64,000 bases of DNA from assembly GCA_965205045.1 (NCBI GenBank), contig OZ242031.1, positions 2,480,001 to 2,544,000 on the forward strand. Direction: 5' to 3'. Source of the DNA: UBA6522 sp965205045. GTDB lineage: Bacteria; Pseudomonadota; Gammaproteobacteria; Steroidobacterales; Rariloculaceae. Positions 53,733 to 61,709 of this stretch are shown here, piece after piece; the stretch's first letter is position 1, and every line of letters starts with the position of its first letter. A program made the translations under genes and the position numbers. The notes beneath the pieces are model-generated. The model worked only from the letters and a program-made list of their open reading frames with translations, was not told the DNA's origin and made no database searches.

Positions 53733-54650
53733 CTATCCGATCCAGCCGCCCCGCTGGGCGGCGAAGATTGCGGCGCCGCGCACGCCGCTCGCGTCGCCGA
53801 ACCTGGCCGGCACGATACCGGGCGGGGAGATTGGCCCAAACAGGTATCTTGACAACGCCTTCGGTAGCTCCGAGTAGAGTTCCCCGATCCGGGACAGGCC
53901 GCCGCCAACGACGATCGTCTCCGGGTTGATGTGCAGGACCAGTTGCGCGAAGCAGCTGGCGACGCAGTCGACCCAGATGTCGAACGCCCGCCGGCAAGAT
54001 GAATCGCCCGCGCGCATTCGCTCCACGAGCCGCGGCGCGGACAAGGCGGATCCGCCCACATGTGCGTGTATCCGCGATAGCCCCCGACCCGACACGTAGG
54101 ATTCAATGCAACCCATCGCGCCGCAGCCGCACCGGTGCAACGGCAACCCGTAGCGGTCCCGTACGGTGGCGGCGATGGCCAGGTGCCCCCACTCTCCGGC
54201 AACGCCGTCCCGTCCACCCTGCAGACGCCCGCCGATGCAGTACCCGCCGAACGCACCGGTGCCGAGGATCACGCCGATCATCGGGTCCTGCCCCTGGCCC
54301 GCGCCGCCGTGCGCTTCGGACAGGGCAAATGCGCGCCCATCGTTGATGACCTCGACCGTCCTGTTCAACGCCAACGAGAGATCTTCTTTCACGTTCCTGC
54401 CCGTGAGGCACGGCACGTTGACCGAGTAGGATCGACCCAGGCGATCCCGGATACCGGGCACGCCGACTCCGATCGACGCGGCGGACCCGATCTTCCCGTC
54501 GGCTTGCCCGACCAGTTCACGGATTGATTGAACGAATAGACCATAGTCGCCCGTCGGGGTCACGATACGGCGCGTGTACAAGCGGCTGAGGTTGTCGTCG
54601 AAAGCCGCCAATTCCGACTTGGTTCCGCCGATATCCAGCCCGTACATCAC
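53733..54650 (-). CDS. ROK-family N-acetylhexosamine kinase
   Basis: A 305-residue sugar kinase. ATP motif GLDIGGTKSELAAFD at the N-terminus; sugar-binding EWGHLA; zinc motif CGCGAMGCIE. It lacks the N-terminal helix-turn-helix of NagC-type repressors, so it is an enzyme rather than a regulator. It would phosphorylate imported GalNAc or GlcNAc at C6. It lies 25 bases upstream of the deacetylase and 10 bases downstream of the SIS gene. Confidence 0.87.
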   Translation of the reverse strand: MMYGLDIGGTKSELAAFDDNLSRLYTRRIVTPTGDYGLFVQSIRELVGQADGKIGSAASIGVGVPGIRDRLGRSYSVNVPCLTGRNVKEDLSLALNRTVEVINDGRAFALSEAHGGAGQGQDPMIGVILGTGAFGGYCIGGRLQGGRDGVAGEWGHLAIAATVRDRYGLPLHRCGCGAMGCIESYVSGRGLSRIHAHVGGSALSAPRLVERMRAGDSSCRRAFDIWVDCVASCFAQLVLHINPETIVVGGGLSRIGELYSELPKALSRYLFGPISPPGIVPARFGDASGVRGAAIFAAQRGGWIG

Positions 54651-54660
54651 CGTTCCACGC

Positions 54661-55830
54661 CTATTTCGATCCGGATTGACCTCCGAAAGGGTGGATGGTC
54701 ACACCGTGAACCACGCGATTGACTTCCCCCGTCGGACAGGGACTGTCGGCCTCCACGCCCAGCGCCATCGCCTTGTGAAACGCCAGCAACTGGCAATACA
54801 CGACATAGACCAGGGATAGCCAAATATCGTCCAGCCCGGTGACGGCTCTTGCCGTATCGATTTTCGATGCCAGGGTCGATAGGCTCAGTTCCACGATGGC
54901 GGCCGAGCGATCGTCGGTTCTGAGCTCGCGCATCAGGTCACGATCGTAGAGCCCCGTGTAAGCGTCGCTTGACTGCAAATGAATGACCACGGTGGACTCG
55001 TCGATGACGATCTTCGGCCCGTGGCGGAACCCGAGCGGGGTGTCGTGAATAGCGACAACGTGACCCGCGGTCAGCTCAAGGCACTTGAGCGCGGCCTCCT
55101 CCGCGGTACCCGACAGGCAGCCCGCGCCCAGTACCACCAGTCGCCGGAACTCTCGTTGAGCCAAGTCCCGGATGCATCTTGCCCGTCCATCCAGCAATTG
55201 CTCGGCCCACACAGACGCCCGCTCCAGTTGAACGCGGTCCGGCGTAAAGATCGCCACGCAAGACACAAGCATCGCCGAATAGCTGCTCGTCATGGCGAAG
55301 CCCCGGTCATTGGACTCTTCCGGCATCATCAGGCAAAGGGCGTCCCCGCGGGACCGGCCAAACCGGGCAAGCCGGCCATCCGGGTTGCAGGTAATGATCA
55401 GGTGCCGGCAGTCCGAAAGCAGATCGGCGGCGAGTTCGACGCATGCCATACTCTCGGGGCTGTCGCCGGACCGGGCAAAGGAAATCATCAGCGTAGGCAC
55501 ATCCTGGCGCAGAAACTGCAGCGGGTCGGCAGTCAGTTCGGTCGTGCTCACCGAGGCGATACGGCAGGTCGCCGATGCCGGGTAGTGTTTTCGCAGCCAG
55601 GCGGCGGCCGTGTCGCCGATGAACGCCGAAGTGCCCGCCCCGCAGAGGAGAATTTGCAGATTCGGCTTCTCAAGCGCCGGCTTGAGCCAGGAATCGATGT
55701 CCTTTCTGCATGAATCGATGCGGGAGTGCATGGCGCGCCAGATGCGCGGCTGCTGAGAAATTTCCCGCGCGGTCCACAGGCAATTCCTGCGTTCGAGTTC
55801 GCTTTCGTCGAAGTCCAGGTATCGATTCAT
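54661..55830 (-). CDS. agaS: SIS-domain aminosugar-6-phosphate deaminase/isomerase (AgaS type)
   Basis: A 389-residue protein with two SIS domains, each with a phosphosugar loop (ILLCGAGTSAFIGDTAA; LVVLGAGCLSGTAEEAALKC). The length and the conserved HDTPLGFRHGPK segment fit AgaS, which turns galactosamine-6-P into tagatose-6-P with ammonia release. Placed between the ROK kinase and the KbaZ-type gene, with 7-10 base gaps, in one operon. Confidence 0.85.
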   Translation of the reverse strand: MNRYLDFDESELERRNCLWTAREISQQPRIWRAMHSRIDSCRKDIDSWLKPALEKPNLQILLCGAGTSAFIGDTAAAWLRKHYPASATCRIASVSTTELTADPLQFLRQDVPTLMISFARSGDSPESMACVELAADLLSDCRHLIITCNPDGRLARFGRSRGDALCLMMPEESNDRGFAMTSSYSAMLVSCVAIFTPDRVQLERASVWAEQLLDGRARCIRDLAQREFRRLVVLGAGCLSGTAEEAALKCLELTAGHVVAIHDTPLGFRHGPKIVIDESTVVIHLQSSDAYTGLYDRDLMRELRTDDRSAAIVELSLSTLASKIDTARAVTGLDDIWLSLVYVVYCQLLAFHKAMALGVEADSPCPTGEVNRVVHGVTIHPFGGQSGSK

Positions 55831-55837
55831 GTGATGA

Positions 55838-57169
55838 TTACCTGTCTGCGTTCGGGGCCAGCCACAATCTCGTCAGGCCCAGGCATGCCGCCGAGTACAT
55901 GGACGTCACTTCCATGATGCGGTTGACGACGAGATCCCGCGGCTCCCGAGAAATCTCGCCCTTGCGCACGGCCTTGTACTGCGAGGGCAGAAACTGACTC
56001 AGCAACGGGAGCGGAATCTCGATGGCTTGCAGGTTCTCGAACAGCCGTTCGACAGCGTTGGCGACATCCGGATGGCTCCAGTAGTATCGGATCCGATCGC
56101 TGTAGCTGTAGCGGCGATACCAGCGTGTTCGGGGACCGGGCGCCGGATAGTGCCTGATCCACGCTTGCGGATCCGCGCTCATGACCCGGTCGCAAACGGA
56201 GGCGAGTTTCGAACACCTCTCGGCGCCGGTCAGCTCGCTCTCGATCGAGCACAACGCCAACAGCGCTTCGCGAAGCGCAAACGTGAGTTGCGGCCCCACC
56301 TTGAGAATCGCGAAGTGATCCCGCAGCAGTTCCCCATAGGCGTCCGGAGGTTGATAGTCCGTTGAATGCGCTTCGTAAACAATTCCGGGAAATTCCTTGA
56401 GCGCCTCGGTCAACGGCTTCGCCCGCGACGGCTCGTAACGGTGCACGCTGGAGTGATCGAACTCCACTCCCGGCTGCACCACCAGTCCGATGACCCTGCG
56501 CCACGCCGTGCTCAGGCCACGTTCTTCGAAGGCCTTCCGATGAATGGCCACCGTACGGATGGCGCGCTCGGCAGGGGTGACCTCGAGCCGCCCGAGTTTG
56601 TGGGTTGCGCCCCCCGGGGGCGGCACTTCGGTACCGATCACGTACACTGGCCTGGTCCTTCTCCGACCGTTCGCGGCGGCGCGTTCGGCAGTCTGGCAGA
56701 GCGTTGCGGCCCGCGCTGCGACGACGCGATCGTCCAGGGGTTCGGAATCGCCGGCGCACGCCATGCTCGTGTCCAGATGAATTTTCACAAACCCGGCCCC
56801 GACATAGCTCGCAACGAGATCGCAGGCCTTGGCCATGGCCGCATCGGCACGCTCGTCCGTCCAGCATACCGGACCCAGGTGATCGCCTCCCAGCAGGATT
56901 CGCTCGCGAGGCAATCCCGCGCGTTCGGCCAGGGAGGCTACATACGCCGGAAATTCACGGGGAAGAAGCCCGGTATAGCCGCCGTACTGATTCACCTGGT
57001 TGGCGGTCGCCTCCACAAGCAGCGGCACCCGGTCGTGCAGCGCCTGCGTCATGGCCGCCTCCAGCACCAGCGGATGGGCGCTGCAGACCGAATACACGCC
57101 CACGGCTTCTCCGCAGCGGTTGCGGCGCAACACCGCGAGCACTTCTTCCAATGCGCCTGCCCCGTCCAT
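55838..57169 (-). CDS. D-tagatose-1,6-bisphosphate aldolase non-catalytic subunit (KbaZ/GatZ/AgaZ)
   Basis: A 443-residue protein with the KbaZ/GatZ pattern: GVYSVCSAHPLVLEAA, LLGGDHLGPVCW, FVKIHLDTSMACAG and VYVIGTEVPPPGGA. GatZ/KbaZ supports the catalytic aldolase KbaY/GatY, which is not in the window. ATG at 57169 lies five bases after the permease stop. The open frame upstream to 57649 is shadow. Confidence 0.86.
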   Translation of the reverse strand: MDGAGALEEVLAVLRRNRCGEAVGVYSVCSAHPLVLEAAMTQALHDRVPLLVEATANQVNQYGGYTGLLPREFPAYVASLAERAGLPRERILLGGDHLGPVCWTDERADAAMAKACDLVASYVGAGFVKIHLDTSMACAGDSEPLDDRVVAARAATLCQTAERAAANGRRRTRPVYVIGTEVPPPGGATHKLGRLEVTPAERAIRTVAIHRKAFEERGLSTAWRRVIGLVVQPGVEFDHSSVHRYEPSRAKPLTEALKEFPGIVYEAHSTDYQPPDAYGELLRDHFAILKVGPQLTFALREALLALCSIESELTGAERCSKLASVCDRVMSADPQAWIRHYPAPGPRTRWYRRYSYSDRIRYYWSHPDVANAVERLFENLQAIEIPLPLLSQFLPSQYKAVRKGEISREPRDLVVNRIMEVTSMYSAACLGLTRLWLAPNADR

Positions 57170-57174
57170 GCTGT

Positions 57175-58506
57175 CTATGTCCCCCGGCTCGACCGCCACG
57201 CCCACCGCTCGTGCCTGTGCCCCAGTAGAGCGTAGTAAAGGACAAACAGGTAACAGGGCAGCATGACCCGGTAGCCGACGCGCGGGTCGGCCGAGCCTTC
57301 GGTCAGCGCGCCGAAAACCAGCGGAACCAGGGCGCCTCCGGCGATGCCCATGATCAGGAGCGCCGAGCCGGTGGCGGTCTGATGCTCGTCCAGACCCCTT
57401 AACGCCATCGGCCAAACGGCTGGCCAGACCAGCGCGTTGGCCAGACCGAACAGGGCCACGACAAGCACTGCGTCGGGAATGGCCGGGAATCCGCTCCAGG
57501 CGAACGCGGCCGCCCAGAAGCGATCCGATTCCATGTCCGCGAAGAGCACCAGCACGGACAACAGGATGCCCAGTCCCGCCGAGGCGACCAGCGCGCGCTC
57601 CTGGCTGATCCACCGCGGGATCGCGATGACGCCCAAAGCATACCCGCACAGCATGAACGCCATCGTATAGGCGGTTAGACCGCCGAAGTGAATCACGCCC
57701 AGGTCGCGCCCGAAGAGCGCAATGGTGTCACCGGCCACGACCTCCGCTCCCACGTAGAAAAACAGCGCAATGGCGCCGAGCACAAGGTTCGGGTGACCGA
57801 GGACGCTGCGCCGTTGCGCGGGCGCATCCGCGCTGCCTGAGAATTTTGGGTCGGGCAGCGGCGAGAACTTGATGTAGACGGCAAGCAAGGCGAGAGCGCC
57901 CGCCATGATCAGGTAGGGCTGGATCAGCCGGCGGGACAGCTCATCGAGCTGAAGAAGCCTGGCCGCGGGTGGGAGCGATTCCAGGTTCGCCGCCGTGAAT
58001 TGCGGGATATCCGCGAGCACCAGGGCGGTAAACGCCAGCGGTGCAATCACCCCCGCGCCCTTGTTCAGCAGTCCCATGATGCTGATGCGCACGGCCGCCG
58101 TTTCCACCGGACCGATCAGGACAATGTACGGATTCGCGGCGGTTTGCAGAATCGTCAGTCCCGTGCCAAGCACAAACAGTCCGGCGAGAAAAACACCGTA
58201 AATTCTCAGCATCGCCGCGGGAATGAATACCAGTGCGCCGACCGCCATGATCAGCAAACCCAGCGCCAGTCCGTCCTTGTATCCGGTACGGCGCAAGACC
58301 AGTGACATCGGCAGTGCCATCAGCGTATACGCGATATAAAAAACCAGGGTGACGAAGTACGCCTGCAGATGGTCGAGTTCGCAGGCAATCGTCAGGAACG
58401 GTATCAACGCGCCATTCAGCCACGTCACAAACCCGAACACGAAGAACAGCCCGCCGATAATCAGTACCGCGACCGCGCCGTCTGGACCCTTGCGGTGTTC
58501 GATCAT
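57175..58506 (-). CDS. FucP/NagP-family sugar MFS permease
   Basis: A 443-residue major-facilitator protein with about 12 hydrophobic segments and FucP/NagP-family signatures (GLFFVFGFVTWLNGALIP, QTAANPYIVLIGP, FFYVGAEVVAGD). First gene of the minus-strand operon; the downstream set suggests it imports N-acetylgalactosamine (AgaP-like). ATG at 58506. Confidence 0.87.
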   Translation of the reverse strand: MIEHRKGPDGAVAVLIIGGLFFVFGFVTWLNGALIPFLTIACELDHLQAYFVTLVFYIAYTLMALPMSLVLRRTGYKDGLALGLLIMAVGALVFIPAAMLRIYGVFLAGLFVLGTGLTILQTAANPYIVLIGPVETAAVRISIMGLLNKGAGVIAPLAFTALVLADIPQFTAANLESLPPAARLLQLDELSRRLIQPYLIMAGALALLAVYIKFSPLPDPKFSGSADAPAQRRSVLGHPNLVLGAIALFFYVGAEVVAGDTIALFGRDLGVIHFGGLTAYTMAFMLCGYALGVIAIPRWISQERALVASAGLGILLSVLVLFADMESDRFWAAAFAWSGFPAIPDAVLVVALFGLANALVWPAVWPMALRGLDEHQTATGSALLIMGIAGGALVPLVFGALTEGSADPRVGYRVMLPCYLFVLYYALLGHRHERWAWRSSRGT

Positions 58507-58653
58507 GGCCGAATTGCGTCTGCCATGCGGTGGCGCCTGGTTCCATGATCCCGGCGGTTATCGTTTAACACGTCGTCATGTCCAGCTACCATACGAACAA
58601 GCGTTCGTCGCCCAGCCCCCAAACAGCCAATGACAGTTAATGAACCTGCAATT

Positions 58654-58667
58654 CTCAAATCGTTGAG
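58654..58667. promoter_or_regulatory. Palindrome in the leader of the amino-sugar operon
   Basis: CTCAA-ATCG-TTGAG is a 5-bp perfect inverted repeat with a 4-base centre, inside a more AT-rich stretch about 150 bases before the permease gene. It could be a repressor operator; no regulator gene is in the window. The rest of 58507-58736 shows no gene. Confidence 0.25.
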
Positions 58668-58736
58668 CAAATTATCCAAAAAGTAACGAAAGCTTGACAC
58701 CAACAATGGACCGGAGGCCGCCGGGAGGCATACGAC

Positions 58737-60041
58737 TCAGTCACGCCGGGCGCGCCATTCGGAGCCATCGGGGTAGTGAAAGCGCTCCAGGGTTGCAGCG
58801 TGCATCTTGACGCTGAAGCCGGGTGCGGTCGGTGCCTCGTAGAAGCCGTTGCGCACGCGGCAGGGGTCCTCGAAATGTTCATGAAGGTGGTCAACGTACT
58901 CGATTACTCTATCGCCGGTGGCAGCAGAGATCTGCACGAAATCGATCATGGCCAGGTGTTGCGCGTACTCGCACAGGCCCACCCCGCCAGCGTGAGGGCA
59001 TACGAGCTTTCCGTACTTGGCGGCAATCATGTATACCGTCAGGACTTCATTCAACCCCGCGAGCCGGCAGGGATCGACCTGCACTATATCGATGGCCTCG
59101 CTCGCAAGAAACTGTTTGAAGAGAATCCGGTTCTGGCAATGTTCGCCGGTTGCGACCAGCACACCGTTGAGACTTTCCCTGATCGCCTTATGGCCAAGCA
59201 CATCGTCGGGACTGGTGGGTTCCTCAACGAACCACGGGGCGAAGCGTTCCAGGCAGCGAATCCGCTCGATCGCTTCACCCACTTCCCAGACCTGGTTGGC
59301 ATCGATTATGAGCTTGATATCGTCGCCGATGGTTTCCCGGACGATGCGGCAGCGGCGGACATCGTCCTCGATACTCTTTCCTACCTTGATCTTGATGTGC
59401 CGAAACCCCTCCGCCACGGCTCGGGCACACAGCCGGCGCAGTGTCTGGTCGTCGTAACCGAGCCATCCGGGAGAGGTGGTATAAGCTGGAAAGCCGCGTC
59501 GCTGCAGGCGTTCGATCCTTTCGGCACGAGTCTGCGCGTTGCGATGGAGAATCTCCAGTGCCTCATCAATTGTAATGGCGTCGGAGACGTACCGGAAATC
59601 CAGGCAGCGGACAAGTTCTTCCGGCGTCATGTCAGACAGGAGTCGCCATACCGGTTTGCCTTCGGCACGGGCCCACATGTCCCATACCGCGTTGACGATG
59701 CCGCCAGCGGCCATGTGGATGACGCCCTTCTCGGGCCCCAGCCAGCGCAACTGGCTGTCCGACCGAAGGCGATCGTAGAAGGCGGCAATGTCGGCTCGGA
59801 TTGCGTCCAACTCAAGCCCCAGCACCAGGTGGCGCATGTCCTCGACGGCCATGCAACAGAGGTTGTTGCCGCGCCCGATGGTAAAGATCAGGCCGAATCC
59901 CCGATCACCCTGCTCGGTCTCGACGACGATGTAGGCGGCAGAATAGTCCGGGTCGATGTTGACCGCGTCGGAGCCGTGCCGTTGTCTGGACGTCGGAAAC
60001 CGGACATCATATGTGTTCAGTTCGACGATCCTGTTGCTCAA
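58737..60041 (-). CDS. L-fuconate dehydratase-like enolase-superfamily enzyme
   Basis: A 434-residue enolase-superfamily dehydratase. The FucD-specific motif is TTSPGWLGYDDQTLR. The catalytic KxK is in RHIKIKVGKSIEDD, metal ligands in LIIDANQVW and VEEPTSPDD, and the C-terminal H-acid in LVCPHAGGVGLCEYAQ. It would dehydrate L-fuconate in the oxidative L-fucose route. The start is TTG 60041 with GGGAG upstream; TTG 60053 is an alternative. Divided from the amino-sugar operon by 230 bases, so possibly separate control. Confidence 0.85.
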   Translation of the reverse strand: MSNRIVELNTYDVRFPTSRQRHGSDAVNIDPDYSAAYIVVETEQGDRGFGLIFTIGRGNNLCCMAVEDMRHLVLGLELDAIRADIAAFYDRLRSDSQLRWLGPEKGVIHMAAGGIVNAVWDMWARAEGKPVWRLLSDMTPEELVRCLDFRYVSDAITIDEALEILHRNAQTRAERIERLQRRGFPAYTTSPGWLGYDDQTLRRLCARAVAEGFRHIKIKVGKSIEDDVRRCRIVRETIGDDIKLIIDANQVWEVGEAIERIRCLERFAPWFVEEPTSPDDVLGHKAIRESLNGVLVATGEHCQNRILFKQFLASEAIDIVQVDPCRLAGLNEVLTVYMIAAKYGKLVCPHAGGVGLCEYAQHLAMIDFVQISAATGDRVIEYVDHLHEHFEDPCRVRNGFYEAPTAPGFSVKMHAATLERFHYPDGSEWRARRD

Positions 60042-60406
60042 GGTAACTCCCAATCGTGCGTGTATGTATATGGAAACCTATTGCATAATTGAAATTAAAT
60101 CAACCGTGCAGATTTCCCGCGCCGTCGTGGGCGCGACCCTGCGAACAATGACCGAAGCCAAAAAAGAATCATGAACGGGCGACGCAAGGCTACCGGCGAT
60201 TCCGCTTCGCCCCGGCGCAAGAAGTTCCGCGCACCGGCGCTGGATACCTGCTCCGGACACATTCTGCTCGCCTTTGCAGACAAGGCAACTCGCACGATTA
60301 CGCTCTCCAGCCCCCCGGCCGGACGCGCAAGCACAATGTCCGCCAGGTCGACGAGACGGTCAATCGCGTACGCCGCCAAGGCAACGAAATTATTGCCAGC
60401 GCCCAG
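60042..60406. other. Upstream region of the dehydratase gene
   Basis: About 60054-60110 is AT-rich and holds a weak minus-strand promoter candidate (TTGATT-17-TAGGTT). The rest is GC-rich with several open frames on both strands, none recognised. The plus-strand frame of the next ORF is open through much of it. Confidence 0.3.
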
Positions 60407-60628
60407 GTGCAATGCGTCACTGACAACGGCTTTCCTGGATTCGATCACGCCGGCTACATCGCCGCGGCACTCGTGGTCCCCTTTCTGGAATACCTGGACG
60501 GCTCGCATGCGGTTACTGCTGGTCGTGCGGCAGAGTTGACAAAGACTGCGGCGAAGGCCATTTCCGCCGCCCTGGGTCTGGTGGACTCGATCATGATTGC
60601 GCGCGCAGAAAGCGAAAACACCAAATAG
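60407..60628 (+). CDS. Unrecognised ORF, possibly the 3' part of a longer gene
   Basis: About 73 codons (GFDHAGYIAAALVVPFLEYL, KTAAKAISAALGLVDSIM) look protein-like and end in a stop at 60628. The same frame is open upstream to about 60250 (RKHNVRQVDETVNRVRRQGN) without a clear start. Start is a guess (GTG 60407). Confidence 0.35.
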   Translation: MQCVTDNGFPGFDHAGYIAAALVVPFLEYLDGSHAVTAGRAAELTKTAAKAISAALGLVDSIMIARAESENTK

Positions 60629-61709
60629 GATTGCCGAGAGGCGGACCCGCGCCCCCCTCGCCCGACCGCGCTCTCAGGCTGGCCGTCAAACGGCGAGTGG
60701 CTGTACCGGGGGGTGCCCCCTGCCGTGGACGCCCAACTGCTTCAAGGCCTATTGGCACCGGTAGTCGCCCCACGACTCGATGCATGTAACAGCGTGCCAA
60801 GCGCGGTCATCCTGGCTGCGGCCTCCCCTGAAGGGACATCGGAGCCAAGCAGGTCCTCGGACAAGAATGCCCACAGGTCGCGGGCACGATATTGGACGGT
60901 CAGCGTCTGCTGTGTCGACACGTCGTTACCTACATCCGGTAAAAACGGTGTAGGGAGAGCGCTGATTGACGATGCCCCGACCCCGGAACCGATCGAGCGT
61001 ATTGCGGTGCGGCTCCGCCATTACGGCTCGGTCTTCCTTCTCCCGAGACTGATCTCCGATCATGGCTGGAATGGTGAGAGACCAGGGAGTTTACGCAAAC
61101 TGGGTTCTTCATTTCGCATGCAAAATTCTATTCTGTATGCATATACACAAATACGTTTTACTTTTGGCATCCATTGTCGCATACTGCTTGCTGTAGGCGT
61201 CACACGTTGCTTCGAAGACAATTTTGCGCCGTACCGGATATATGTTCGTTCGAAGAGATGAGGAGTATGGGATGTCCGCCCGCATTCTGTCGCAAGGGAT
61301 ACTCGCTTGGGCGATTTCGGGCTCCTTGGCGTTGCAGAGGGTGCTCGGCGCAACCATTCAGCGTGACCGCGATTTCGTTGTGCATCCGATCCGGTGGACA
61401 CGGCCCTGCGGGCGCCTGGATCGACCGCTGGCGGCCCAGCCAGGAACATTGAACGAATGCGCATCGTTGACGGCCTGCCGGGCGGTGGCCGCCCACCCGG
61501 TTCTCCACTGCAAGCGACGCGTGGTTGGATGTGCCCGCTACGAGCCAACTGCCCATGATGTCAATTTATCTACGCCGGACGTCGTTCAAACGACTCAGGC
61601 GACGGGCTGTCTGGGCCTGTCAGCGAACGGGGGGTGTTTCCGGGCCTGCTCTCTAGCCGGGCGCCCTCGATTCACTTCAACCCACAATGAAAACTCAGGA
61701 GATAGCACA
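60629..61709. other. About 1.1 kb with no recognisable gene
   Basis: Many short frames on both strands, none with a family motif or a good start signal. Composition falls from GC-rich to mixed toward 61.1 kb. The last bases hold the leader and AGGAG site of the TonB receptor. Confidence 0.5.
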
